Below are positions 39,187 through 49,960 of a stretch of 64,000 bases of DNA, one piece after another (position 1 is the first letter of the stretch; every line of letters begins with the position of its first letter). The position numbers and the translations under genes were made by a program. Under the pieces are notes generated by a model, which was not told the origin of the DNA, ran no database searches, and saw nothing but the letters and a program-made list of their open reading frames with translations. This DNA comes from Xiphydria camelus (lineage: Eukaryota > Arthropoda > Insecta > Hymenoptera > Xiphydriidae), in NCBI GenBank assembly GCA_963678675.1, contig OY783199.1, positions 15,136,232-15,200,231 on the forward strand, written 5' to 3'.

Positions 39187-40868
39187 TCAACCTACGTCGA
39201 TCTCGAAGATCATCTTTTCACAGCAGAAGGCCAGCTTAGGTATTTGAGGAGTATCCGTGATCTTGGCTTTCTTGGCGCGTTTCACCGATAACGGGCCGAT
39301 GTCCAGGTCGTAAACACCGCCGGGCAGGTTTCTTATCGCGGCGGTGGTCTAAATGTTGGTCGAAAGTTTCACTCTCGTCAGGAGTACCGAATCAGGAGGT
39401 CTTACCGCGTGAGAGCGCAGATCCACGATCCTGACGAGGTTTGCATCGCTGCCGCCGCAAACGATGAAGACGTTGTTTATGTATTGACCGCAGTATAGTT
39501 GACTCTTGCGGATATCCGGTTCGAGGGTGACTATCAGTTTGCCCGAACCGTAATCCCACAGTTGAAGAGCGCGTTCCTTTTGCCAGGCGCAAGTTAATAT
39601 CTGAAATTGAATCAGATTTTTTTTTTCGTCATCGTTTGTACAATAGATATACGAACGACAAGAGTAACGATAGGTACCTCTTTCCCCGTCTTGCTGATGT
39701 CGATGCCGTCCCCGCAGATGTGTACGCCGGTGATGTGACGAATGGCGTAGGGTTGTCTCGTGTCCCAAAATTGCACCGTATCGTCCCACCCGCCGGTTAC
39801 GATCTCGTGAGCGGATTTGGGGTTGAAGCAGGCGCAGAAGACTCTCGAGGTATGGCCGTTCATCTGGTCGGGCGCGTCGCTTTGGAGATTGATGACGATC
39901 GGAGGGAACAGGTGAAAGGCTTATTTCGCGTTTCGAGATTAGTAATCCACTTAGAGGTGATCACGCGGTAGTATATGTATAGGTGAATCACATAATAATA
40001 CTCGAAGTGGTTACGCGCGAAAGGAGCATGGAACGTGCCGATGAGTGCGCGTTAATTATCCGGAGAACGAGAGAGTGAAGAAGAGCGTATCGCGGCTCAC
40101 CTGCCATGGAATACCCTCTCCTGCGTCTTCGTCTCTTCGTCATACAGGTATATATTGGCGTCATCGCCGACGGTGACGAACTTTGGCAGCTGTGGATGGT
40201 AAGCCAGGCCCAGAGTCTGTCGCTTCTCGCGGATCGTGTATAAGCACTGACCCGTCGGATAGTGCCAACACTTCACGCAGCCCGTAGCGTCTGAGTGGCG
40301 GAGGTTGATGTACGTATTTTGGAGTGGTCTTTGAAGCTCGTGCGATTTACTAACAAGTAGCGGTCAGTGTTTGCGATATGGGATGGGATTTGTGAACCGG
40401 TCGATGACTGACGGTCGTCGTTGGCCCGGGATTTTGCTGCATCTCGGTATCTCGAAGGGTCGCCGTGTACTCGCCGGAATTGACTTTGAAGAGTCTGATC
40501 GTGCCGTCCGAGATTCCGGCGGCCAGGAGCTCGCACTGTTCGGTGTAGGTGAGGCACAGTATTTCCTGGTTCCCCTCCCTGGTGGAGGAGGCGGGTAATC
40601 GAGTCCGGAAAAGCGAATGACGGTGGTGTGAACGACGATCTCTTTGACCTCGACGTTGGCACGCGTAAGTCGAGATTCGTACTCACATTCGGCTGATGAT
40701 ACTGACGTCCCCGTCAAACTGCAGGCCGCGCTGAACCTCAGCCAGCTTCTCGTCTTCGGAACTCGTCCCGGCGACGCGAGCGTGAACGAAGGACCTCGTC
40801 AAGGCGTAGCTCATGCGGGTACCCGACATCGCGCTCGCAGGTGTTTCGAATTCCTCGTGTCGCTTCAT
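39187..40868 (-). CDS. WD40-repeat protein, function unknown
   Basis: Six coding exons on the minus strand: 40687-40868, 40355-40578, 40101-40290, 39678-39879, 39406-39600, 39187-39348. All have GT-AG borders and compatible phases, giving 384 residues and a stop. The product reads as a single beta-propeller with WD-type repeats: LLAAGISDGTIRLFKV, ATGCVKCWHYPTGQ, FVTVGDDANIYLYD, IVTGGWDDTVQFWD, CAWQKERALQLWDYGSG, VCGGSDANLVRIVDLRS. The last exon encodes NLPGGVYDLDIG and a basic KRAKKAKI stretch. No other domain, signal peptide or membrane segment is seen. WD40 propellers usually scaffold protein complexes; the partner cannot be inferred here. The gene faces ssh tail-to-tail. The ATG at 40868 is the first in-frame Met of the first exon; a more upstream start in another exon is possible. 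Confidence 0.88.
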
Positions 40869-41189
40869 TTTTGTACTTTGACATGTCCTGCGGCAAGACT
40901 GAAACTTAAGGACGGCCCTACTTAACTACGAAGGATGTCTGCCGCATTTACCTGACTTAAAGTAGTAATATCTTCGGGGTGACGCTGATTTACATACGTT
41001 GAAGAACGTACGAGTGGAATATAGAAGCGAAATGTTTTTGTCGTTTTTAACCTTAGTTGTGCATTATTTTTCACTATCAGAAGAGCGGGAGAAAGGACGC
41101 GTTTCTAAATTGGAGAGGACGTTTCCTCGTGTGACGTTGTGTCTCCTGGAGAGGGTTGAGGATGACACACTGGCATTTTTACATTTGAA
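40869..41189. other. gap upstream of the WD40 gene
   Basis: About 320 bases that should contain the WD40 promoter on the minus strand. I see no TATA box or other firm element. Confidence 0.4.
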
Positions 41190-41600
41190 TTTCGTCTGTT
41201 TGGGGAATTTTGATAGCCGTTAGTGACATTTCGGATTTCATTTCCGCGAGGTAAATGTCACGATAAAGTATTGTTGGTGCTTTTTGCGCATTGCTGATTG
41301 GCGACGGAGTACGCGTGAACTTGCATACGCTAATTTCGCTCTTTTACGTGCGACTTCAATCGTGCGTCTGCATCATCTCGAGGATTGAGGAGAAATATAT
41401 TATTTCGAACAGATTTTTATGACGTGATTTTTAAGTCGTCGAAACTGTACGTTATGTAATAATATCCAACGCATTCCCAAACAAATCCATTAATATTAAG
41501 ACAAAGTTGTAATATTTATGTAATATAAAATATAAATCTGTTGCTGTAATATATTAAATACCACTGGATTCAATGAGGTTCTTAAATTATTTATACCTAC
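41190..41600 (+). pseudogene. orphan 3' flank of a lost P450 copy
   Basis: This noncoding stretch resembles the sequence that follows the intact P450 at 47690-48110 and a further copy at 42931-43440. For example, tcacgataaagtattg here matches tcacgataaattattg at about 47736, and both continue into a ttggcgac block. No P450 exon precedes it, so it looks like the downstream remnant of a deleted array member. Evidence is similarity judged by eye. Confidence 0.5.
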
Positions 41601-41807
41601 TGAATGATTATCAGCGCGGACCGATAAACATATCGAATAGTACTCTTCGACGTACATACGTTATTGTTACGATAAATTAAATATTCGTCCGTCCCTGTTT
41701 CTATTAAAAAATTCAATGTTTCACTTCGAGAAGCTTTTTTAATGGAAGTCACTGTACAAATTATTAATTTTTTTCCCATGTAAGTTCTGTTCAAAAGTAA
41801 TGAAGGA

Positions 41808-42032
41808 TGGACTGATTAAAATTCAATATTTTATTTATCGCGTTGCGTGTTTTTAGGAAAGTGATTCGGCATGATCCAAGTGAAGGTGGCTCTCATGAGT
41901 TTGTTATCGCACTAAAGATTTTCGGTATGCTCGAAGCCTGCCGTCCTGGTGAGATGGTGCTCTGGGAATTTTGTCTTGACTCCTAAGGACGGAGCTTATT
42001 TGAAGATTAACAAAGTGGACGAGCACCAGTAA
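41808..42032 (+). pseudogene. P450 pseudogene, last exon only
   Basis: Nucleotide similarity to the last intron end and last exon of the intact P450 (47405-47629) is high. The acceptor tttttag and the exon length (176 bases, 41857-42032) are conserved, as are the last codons (DEHQ, stop). Two in-frame nonsense changes break it: the CGA codon of the intact gene is TGA here (third codon of the exon), and a TAC codon has become TAA near the middle. No frameshift is seen. The heme-binding exon and everything upstream are missing, so it cannot make a P450. Confidence 0.85.
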
Positions 42033-42137
42033 TTTTGACGTTTCTAAACAGAAAGAGATATTTCTCCTCGAAGTGTATTAGCGGTGAACCTGAAATGGTT
42101 AATTTTTAATTTTGTAGGAGGGGTAATGTATATCGAG

Positions 42138-42169
42138 CACGAATGAACTATAACTAGCGTTTATTCGTG
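42138..42169 (+). repeat. hairpin at the start of the insertion
   Basis: CACGAATGAA pairs with TTTATTCGTG across a 12-base loop; all ten positions pair if one G-U is allowed. The CACGAATGA string recurs in the loops of the stem-loop array 300 bases downstream. Confidence 0.6.
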
Positions 42170-42448
42170 AGAGGGAATACAGGTGGTAATGGTGTGCGTG
42201 TGTATACGTGGGAGGAAAGAACCCAGGAGGGTTCGAACGCGGAGAAGCGTCGGAGGTGCTGCCGGTCGGGCTGCTCGTAAGCGGTGCGGGAACATCGTCC
42301 CCAGGGATGGTGGCGGCGGTCCTGGTGTGCCGGGGGCTGCTAGTGTCCCGGATATAGTCGGAGGGCCGTGAGCGGAGGAGCCTCGTCCTCGTGGTAGTTC
42401 GCCGGATAGGCGCAGGGACGTGAAATCGTCGGTCGATGAGCCGCGATG

Positions 42449-42672
42449 TCGCTAGGGTGTTCACGAATGACGCTTCCCTAACGACGTTCGGGCTAAGAGC
42501 CTCGGTAGACTGAGAGTGATAGTGGTGTTCACGAATGACGCTTCCACTATCGCTGCTCGTGTCAAACAGCGAGGTCGTTCGAGTGCTAGGGTGTTCACGA
42601 ATGACGCTTCCGCTAGCGGTGTTCGACTGAGACTCGAGGGGTAGTGCTGTTCATAAATGACGCTTCCACTGC
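42449..42672 (+). repeat. four tandem stem-loops with conserved loop
   Basis: Four units, 56-68 bases apart, start at about 42456, 42524, 42590 and 42646. Three share the 18-base loop TGTTCACGAATGACGCTT; the fourth has TGTTCATAAATGACGCTT. Each loop is flanked by a different short stem: GCTAGGG/CCCTAAC (one mismatch), GATAGTGG/CCACTATC (perfect), GCTAGGG/CCGCTAGC (one bulge), GTAGTG/CACTGC (with G-U). Inside the loop, GT(T)CA can pair with TGAC around CGAA. Stems that vary but still pair suggest an RNA or single-stranded DNA structure. The function is unknown. Confidence 0.7.
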
Positions 42673-42930
42673 GGTATTAAATGACTCAAGTACCGACCAA
42701 GCCTCCCCGAAGGTAACTTCAAACTGGCCCGTACAGAGTGGGACATACGGTATACCCCATTTGCGGACCTTGCCGAAAGCCCGCTAGTGACCGATAACCG
42801 TTAGGTCTTCGGATGACGTGTTCTGGCTGCCTACGCGTCCCTTGTGACGCACTCGGAGCTTTCTCCGACCCCTGAACCGTCGGCAGGCTAGCGCATGCCG
42901 ACTCGGCTGCAATCCACGCGTTAAAATTTC

Positions 42931-43440
42931 ATCTTTTTGGGAAATTTTGAAATTTTGATAACTGTCGGTAGCTTTTCGAATGGTTAGCTGCTATATCTCT
43001 GCTGCTTTTGCAATTTCAGATTGGCGATAGAATCCGCAACAATATCCGCATTTTTACGCGCATTATCAATCGCTCCGACTTATCCTACATAAACCTTTTT
43101 AAGCTATTTAATCTCAAGGATGAACAAGAATAGCATAATTTTTAACAGACTTTCGTAAAGTAATTTTTAAGTCATCATAAAATCATCCGTTATATTAAGA
43201 TACCTAGAATATCCCCATTTACCACTCGTGACCATGATTATTTCACAAGAAAAATGAAAATCCTGTAATAATGAGAAACATTTGTAATAATATTTATGTA
43301 AAATATCAATGAATATATTTAGTCGATTAATTGCAGTAATACGCATAACATAAGTATCGTATCAAAGAAGTAAATTTAGATTCGTACGATGTTTTTAAGT
43401 TATTTATATTCACTGAACGATTATCAGTGTGGACTGATAA
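42931..43440 (+). pseudogene. 3' flank of the P450 pseudogene, continued
   Basis: Sequence after the insertion resembles the P450 3' flanks at 41190-41600 and 47690-48110, including a shared tttaagtca-type stretch and the AT-rich tail with aatatttatgtaa. It has no coding potential. It shows that 41808-43440 was once one contiguous array member. Confidence 0.5.
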
Positions 43441-43899
43441 TTTCATTGAATGGTATTCGAAGTTTATTATTGCTACGTTAAATTAGAGACTCTTTCCCCT
43501 CAATCGTCAATAAGAAATTCCGTCACGCGCGTCTGTGTTATTCATATACCATAGTGTGATAACGGCCGATAAGAACCGAGCATAAGAACAAAGCAGATAT
43601 TGCACTTACGGGGAGAAATTAAAGTTTCGAGTTGTAAGGTTCAGAGTCGATATTTTTGATCGCCAAGTCATAGTCAGCCTTAGTTAATAATAATCGTGCT
43701 CTACGCGAGACCCTCATTCTATTATTCATCGCAGGCAGGCGATCCGACAGCACGACCTTGTGCACCGATGCGCAATATATAATATCTTATGTCGAGTTTC
43801 CTTTTCTTAAGTGGTATAATTTATTCGAATCCCTGCTGTATTTTGATAAAGATAATTCACACGTGAGAATTCCGAATTTAACCCAATCAGTTTCTGTTG

Positions 43900-44215
43900 G
43901 CGAACAATTTTTGTTCGCAGATATTCAATTAATCGTTTTGCAATGTTTAGGAATTGGTTTCAAAAATTAAATTTTTTAAAAGTAAAATGAAACATTCCGC
44001 AATACTTAAAGAATTGATTTCAGAAAATGTACTCTTCTTTAATGAAATTAAACATTCAGCGATACTTAAAAAATTGATTTCAGAAATTGTACTGCTTTTT
44101 AATAAAATTAAGCTTCCGTAGTCACTTTTTAAACAACGCGAAAATGTTTAATCCAATGTCTGAAATAAGAAGTTGATCGGTAATAAAGTTGCTAGCGAGC
44201 GCTATAATGAGTTAA
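43900..44215. repeat. dispersed repeat, copy 2 (P450 upstream region)
   Basis: Shares gcagatattca, ttaatcgttt and gcaatgttta blocks and the later aataaagttgc block with 4115-4320. This copy is longer because a short internal segment (gaaattgatttcag-type) is repeated. No coding content. Confidence 0.55.
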
Positions 44216-44725
44216 AAAAAACCTGTTGCCCTTTTCGTAAAAATACTAATATGATACAAAGGAACGTGGGGAGCTGATACTGGTATCTAAATCATATCAG
44301 TGACGGACTCAGAAGCTACCCGGATGATGCTTCTGAAAACTGCTAGTCATCTGAAACCGCCTTAAGCGTTTTCGCGTAAATCTGGATATTCATCGTTAAT
44401 TCTTCTTCTTCTTCAATGACGTAACCAGTACAAAAGGTCTCTGTGTAATGGCTATCCATATAAGTGTACATCAATTATAACATCGTACTGACTTGCGATA
44501 TTAGCAAAAATGCAAGATTCCCCTCCGCATTTAATTGACTTTATACAACTTTGCAAATCACTTGACTGTCGACCGCATAAGAGAGTCGACATTTCCGAAG
44601 AATCTTCCGCCATTCGCGGCGTTCATCTCGACCGACCGATTAGAAGCGAAGCACAGTGAGAACGGTGAGTTGAGATTTATAGGTAGATTTTTGGATTTTT
44701 CTTCAACACAAGTCGAATATTTCAG
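44216..44725 (+). other. upstream region of P450 gene 1
   Basis: About 510 bases before the start codon. The ATG at 44726 directly follows atatttcag, which looks like a splice acceptor, so a noncoding first exon may lie upstream. I see no firm TATA box. Confidence 0.35.
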
Positions 44726-47629
44726 ATGGATACGATTCTTTCCTATGAATTCTATAAGTCGAAGACGATCTGGTTGGCGGTGGGGTTGATCGGAATTATT
44801 TACCTGTACCTCAAGTTCGTCGTTTTTCGTTACTGGATCAGAAGGGGGATACCCCACGATCCGCCCAAGCTACTGGTGGGAAACTTGTGGCCAGTCATCA
44901 AGAGGACGGTTCCGATCGGTTGGTAGTGAAAGTCTTTTTTACGTTCTTCGATCGAGACGCTTTTGTACTTTGCGCAGGTCAGGTCTTTCAGCGTAGTTAT
45001 ACGGAGAATAAGATGCATCCGTATCACGGAATTTACACGTTTCACATCCCGCAATTGATGATCAACGACCCCGAGCTCATTCGTTTGATATTGTCGAAGC
45101 AATTCGCGCACTTTCCTGACCGTGGGATGTACTTCAATGAAAAGGCCGATCCTCTTGCCGCGCATTTATTCTTCCTCTCCGGTGAACGCTGGGTGAAATT
45201 ACGAAGAAAGCTTACGCCGAGCTACACCACCGGCAGAATAAAGCAGATGTTCATCTTGATGAAGGAGTGCGGCCAGTCTCTTACTCGGTATTTGGAGGAC
45301 TCAGCGGCAAAAGGAGAGATCGTAGAGATGAAAGACATTATAGCGAGGTTCGTATAATATAGAGCTTGCCAGTGCGATGTGGACTATTTTGAATTAGAGG
45401 TGCGCCAAAAGTAAACGGATGAACTGTTGACGTTTATAGGCCGTCAAATTGTCAATGCTTAATTACAGCGCCAAATTGTCGATGGAACTAGTGTCTCACT
45501 GCCATTGGCAGTGAGATATTGTTTCACCAGTAGTGACAATAATTATTATACTGCCAGCTTTGGACTTCACTACCAGAAACGATTGTAAAGTCGTCTAGTT
45601 AGTTTTGGCACATCTCTAATGTTGATTAGCGTACTTATAGGGGGAAGAGGACCTTGCGGCTTATCACTAGCGTTGATAATCGACTGATCGTTCACTCCTT
45701 GGCATTATCGTCAGATACACGACGGACGTTATCTCGTCTACCGCGTTCGGCTGGAACTGCAACAGCATCGAGGATCCCAATAATGAGTTTCGATTGAACG
45801 GCAGAAAATTCTTCGCACCTAGGCCGATAAGTAACGCGGTAATTTTATTCGCCCCTGCTATAGCTGATCTTTTCGGCGTCACCCTTACGGTGAAGGACGT
45901 CTCCAACTTCTTCTACGGAGTCTTCCGGAACAACGTGGAATACCGATGGAAGAACAATGTCGAGAGGCAGGACTTTCTGAATATGTTGATGCAATTTATG
46001 ACGAAAGGCTACCTCGACAAGGAAGTGGGTGAAGCGATTGAAAATGAAATGGAGGAAGAGAAGAGTACAGAGGATGCCGGTAAGAGATTGCCGGAAGACA
46101 GTAAACGCACACTGAAATAAATTTGGTCACAACTAGAAAATTATAGTAATTGCAGTGATAATTTTCTTCGCGATAGCAAGAATTCTTGCTACGCTAGCAA
46201 TAATTTTCTAGTTGTCACCAAATAATGTCTGAGGCAGCCAGAAATATTGCCGGATTAGCTAAATATTGTTTTCAGTGCACTTAAATTGAAATCTCGTATC
46301 GATGCGTTTTCGTGTCTTGCAGATCCTGATATGAGAAAACTGACCATGCTGGAAGGAGCTGCTCAAGCTATGTTAATCTTCTTGGCCGGATCAGAGACTT
46401 CGTCGTCCACTGTATCGTTCGCGCTCTGGGAGCTCTCCGCAAATCCGGATATCCAGCAGCGAGTTCGCGAAGATATCCGTGAGGCCTTGAAGAAGCACGG
46501 CGACCTCACTTATGAATGTCTCGCCGAAATGACGTATTTGGAGAAAGCCATTTCCGGTTGGTTTATCCGAAACCTTTAGTTATAGCCTACACTGGGAGAA
46601 ATAATTGCTGGTGTTAAAAAAATGTTTTCTCCAATCAAAAAAAGTTATGTGATTCTAGGATCAAGCCATGGTTTTCTTCGTGCTAGAAAATATTTGACAG
46701 GCTCGAGTAATTTTTTATTTTCGTGCAGGAAGAATTTCTTCACTGTAAATGAAATTTGTTAGCTTCACAAACTCGTTTAAACTTTTTAAATTTAACTACA
46801 AGGTATTCTAACGAATGTACTCTTAAATCATTAATATATATTCTTCGATCAAGAATCTGTAATCTTAAACATTTGTAAGATCCTACGTTCTTGATTCAAG
46901 CCATATTTTGTTGGCACTAGCAATTATTTCTCTCAGCATACTCCATAAAGCAACCATTGCGCTAAAGCGAGATGCTTCCCCTTCGCAGAAACATTGAGAA
47001 AGCATCCTCCTCTACCGATGTTGAACCGCATATGCGTCGATGATTTGAATCTGCCGGATTACAACTTGCACATCCAGAAGGGAATGAGATTATTAATTCC
47101 GGTCCTGGGACTGCACAGCGATCCCGAGATCTTTCCAGATCCGGATGTGTTTGATCCCGAACGATTCGATAAGGAGAACGTTGCCAAGCGACATCCTTTC
47201 ACGTATTTGCCATTCGGTGAGGGGCCGAGGTATTGCATCGGTAAGTACTACAGTGTATCGTGTAATTAGCATAACGAGCTGTCATGCGATATAATGAGCA
47301 GTAAGCGATTAATCTATCGCGAAATGTGAGATGTTTACTTCCTTATCTGAATTAATCCGGAAGATAGGCAGAGTTCGTAAGCACTGCTCGAAAGTTGTGA
47401 AAAGTGAACTGATTATAAATTAATCTTTTATTTATCGCACTGCGTGTTTTTAGGAAAGCGATTCGGCACGATCCAATCGAAGGTTGCCCTAGTCGCTTTG
47501 CTGTCGAACTACACATTCTCGTTATGCTCGAAGACTGATGTACCGATGAAGTGGTGCCCTGGGAATGCTATTTTGACTCCTAAGGATGCACTTTATTTGA
47601 GGATCGGTAAAGTGGATGAACACCAGTAA
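44726..47629 (+). CDS. cytochrome P450, CYP6-like (gene 1)
   Basis: A microsomal monooxygenase of the CYP3 clan, of the type that oxidises xenobiotics, plant compounds or endogenous lipids at the ER with NADPH-P450 reductase. Six exons: 44726-44918, 44978-45347, 45715-46079, 46323-46556, 46989-47240, 47454-47629. They join in frame to 529 residues. Visible landmarks in order are an N-terminal membrane anchor (residues about 13-30), the PP-containing hinge, WVKLRRKLTP (helix C), AGSETSS (oxygen-binding helix I), ETLRKHP (ExxR, helix K), DPERFDKEN (PERF) and [14 protein letters not shown] (heme loop with the Cys ligand). All key residues are present. Three of its introns carry small inverted-repeat elements. 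Family CYP6 is likely; the subfamily cannot be assigned by eye. It lies in tandem with gene 2 and the pseudogene remnants, and its last exon is closest to the pseudogene. Confidence 0.93.
45395..45622. mobile_element. MITE in P450 gene 1 intron 2
   Basis: Ends TTAGAGGTGCGCCAAAA and its inverted partner TTTTGGCACATCTCTAA, 228 bases apart. No coding capacity. A target-site duplication is not obvious. Confidence 0.65.
46121..46222. mobile_element. short palindromic MITE in P450 gene 1 intron 3
   Basis: TTGGTCACAACTAGAAAATTA is inverted at the other end with one extra mismatch. The element is about 100 bases and nearly wholly self-complementary. It begins about 40 bases after the exon 3 donor. 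Confidence 0.65.
46589..46939. mobile_element. MITE family F7, copy 2 (P450 gene 1 intron 4)
   Basis: Ends cactgggagaaat and atttctctcag, with internal blocks (attgctggtg, gccatggttttctt, agaaaatatttgacag) shared with the copy at 13388-13810. It fills most of intron 4. Confidence 0.75.
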
Positions 47630-47689
47630 TTTCCTGAAGAGGATCAGTAGTGACACTGAAACTTTGGCAGGTACGTATTTTTTCGTTTT

Positions 47690-48110
47690 TTTGAGGAATT
47701 GATAATTTTTCGAATTTTTTGCCCGTGAAGAAAGCGTCACGATAAATTATTGCTGCTATTGGTCATTGGCGACCGATTCTGCGTGAATTTGCGTACGCGA
47801 TGTCTATATATTAATATATTTTAATATATTTTAATTTCGTTTTTTTTTATGTGTAATGTCAATCGCTTTGATTTGTCTTACGTATGCCTTTTTTAAGAGC
47901 CATCTACTCGATTTCAAGGAAGAAAGACAAATGCGTAATTTTGAACAGACTTTTATAGGTATATTATATATAAAATGTAACTTTTATGTAATTAAATATT
48001 GATCTCCTATAAGAAAACTGATAATCTTATAATAATAAGATAAATTTGTAATATTATTTAAGTAAAATATTAATAAATATGTTCAGTGAACTAATTGCAA
48101 TAATATACAC
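47690..48110. other. 3' flank of P450 gene 1, repeated elsewhere in the array
   Basis: Noncoding AT-rich sequence, the intact reference for the two degenerate flanks at 41190-41600 and 42931-43440. An AATAAA near 48070 could be the poly(A) signal of gene 1, but other candidates exist. Confidence 0.45.
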
Positions 48111-48937
48111 ATAATAAACATGTAAGTAAAGTAAAAGTGAACTTAAATTCATCAGTTGCTCGTCGACGTTGTAAGAGGTTCGACGTTTCTGGAGAACTAT
48201 GTAGCTGTCATTCGTGGCATCTATCTGGACCAACCGCTTAGTTATCAAGCATAGCGAAAACAGTGAATTCCCTGGCAGGTAAAATTTCTACCATTATCTA
48301 TAATAACTACTACTCTTAACTAAACCAAACAATATTCAAAATACGTGGTATGGAACAAGTACTAGGAAGACGTAACTAACGATGCCCTGACCTTACGTTA
48401 ATTATGCTTCTATTAAAAGTGAATTTAATTTCTTCGAATTGAGCGTAGAATGCTGTAGCTTCTATAGAAAATTAAAACTTTTTACATTTAGGATGTAAAC
48501 AAATTTTTTAATTTCGACCGGTTGTAGCAAATGTGTACTATAAAAAACTACCACTTTCTAAGAATCTCATTGCTTGTAGTAAATCGTAGAGAGAGTTAGT
48601 GGTAAATATTCTTTGTAGGTAGTAGAAACGGCTTAGATCCACGTGGTTTTTGTTTCGCCAAGCTTAAGATTTGAAGAACCAATGCCCGGTTAGTATCCAG
48701 ACGTATGTATCCGGAATATCCCGAGCCTCTTATTACATTTGTCGCGTGTTTTTGCTAACTACAAATTACGTACATAGACCCTGGTTTAAGAGTAAAGGAA
48801 AATCCGCGAACTAATGATAGCGTGAACCATGACGAAGGAAGTATCTATTGAGTCTCGTATAGTCATTGTAGAATACATTGTACGATTTACACGCATAATT
48901 TTACGTAAGTCTCTCCGAGTAGCCCGATCGCGTCATA
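48111..48937. other. intergenic DNA between the two P450 genes
   Basis: AT-rich, with no recognised gene, repeat family or RNA gene. Short reading frames here show no known motif. Confidence 0.4.
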
Positions 48938-49199
48938 CATAGAGAAAAAGAATTAGATCTACTAATAATTACTTGCGGGGTCGTAAGTAATTATTTATTT
49001 ACATCAATTTAGTTTTTTTTTCATATTAATTCGATATTTCTTTCTTGCAATCCCATACTATTCCATATGATTGCAAGGAAGAGATATCAGATTGATGCAT
49101 TAAAAGATTTCATTGATATATATAGATAAATAATTACTTGTGTGTGTGCGACCCCGCAAGTAATTTTCAGTAGATCCAACTAATTCTTTTTCTCTGTGC
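48938..49199. mobile_element. MITE family F2, copy 3
   Basis: Starts acatagagaaaaagaatta and ends ttctttttctctgtgca. The inner inverted repeats atctact..aattacttg and caagtaatt..gatccaac are shared with 23475-23695 and 30124-30357. A central ttgcaatc..gattgcaagg hairpin is also common to the family. Confidence 0.8.
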
Positions 49200-49960
49200 A
49201 GTACAAGCGTTTGAAAACTACACTTATTCCAGGTATTTGATTTAACCTTCGTGAACTCGGGCCCTATGGCGTCTCAATACGGATTCTCGCGCTAGGAAGA
49301 CAGAAATGCGGATGTCGATGGAAGAAATCGATGAAAAGTGTTCGCACAATAATTCATTTCGTAACACGTAGTATGGAGAACGAGTACAAAAATTACGAAA
49401 TATTAAATAACATGTTGTGTTCAAGATAAACCGCGTAGTAACGGATAAGTACACAAGATACAGAAACGTTTTCTCATCGCGTATCTTCGTTATAGGCGTC
49501 GAAGCGATAAACGAGAAATTATTTCATTTGGGGATCGTGAAATCTGAAACAAATTTTCAATAAAAATAAGAATTTCGACGTATCATCTTGAATATTTATA
49601 CACTATCACGATTCGTACATTATTGACTTATCACTGAAGATATTCATTCGATGCATCACGAGGTGACTTTCAAAAGATAAGCGTTATATAGCCGGGGATA
49701 ATCATATACATTTTTTCTCCATCGCATGCGTGATCGGCTACCAGTCGCATAGCTCTTTTGGAGATTATATAAGACCAATATAATTTTCGCTCGTAGCGTT
49801 AGTAGTGATTCCTCAGGCTCGGTGGTGAGATCGTAACGAGTCATGGTATGTGATGCTACTTTAAGTATATACATGTCTCGTCGTCGCATGTTTATCCCGT
49901 GGTCGTGCGCGAGATATTTGAATTAGTGCCCGCAAATTCAGTTTCACATATCGTCTCCAC
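49200..49960 (+). other. upstream region of P450 gene 2
   Basis: About 760 bases without a recognised exon or repeat. It should contain the gene 2 promoter. No firm core element is seen. Confidence 0.35.

Larger units (their letters stand above)
42110..42930. mobile_element. 0.8-kb insertion in P450 3' flank, possibly a solo LTR
   Basis: This segment interrupts sequence that is continuous beside the other P450 copies. It is GC-richer than its flanks. It begins near TGTAGGAGGGG and ends near CAATCCA, so a TG...CA long terminal repeat is possible, but I could not define target-site duplications. No protein domain is recognised on either strand. It carries a 10-bp-stem hairpin at 42138-42169 and the stem-loop array at 42449-42672. 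Confidence 0.45.

Noticed and set aside
39187..40868. Naming the WD40 gene as WDR5, coronin or POC1
   Set aside because: Repeat sequences do not match any of these well enough from memory; only the fold is supported.
42449..42672. CRISPR-like array
   Set aside because: Repeats are separated by unequal segments and the locus is an insect intergenic region; the pattern is stem-loops, not repeat-spacer units.
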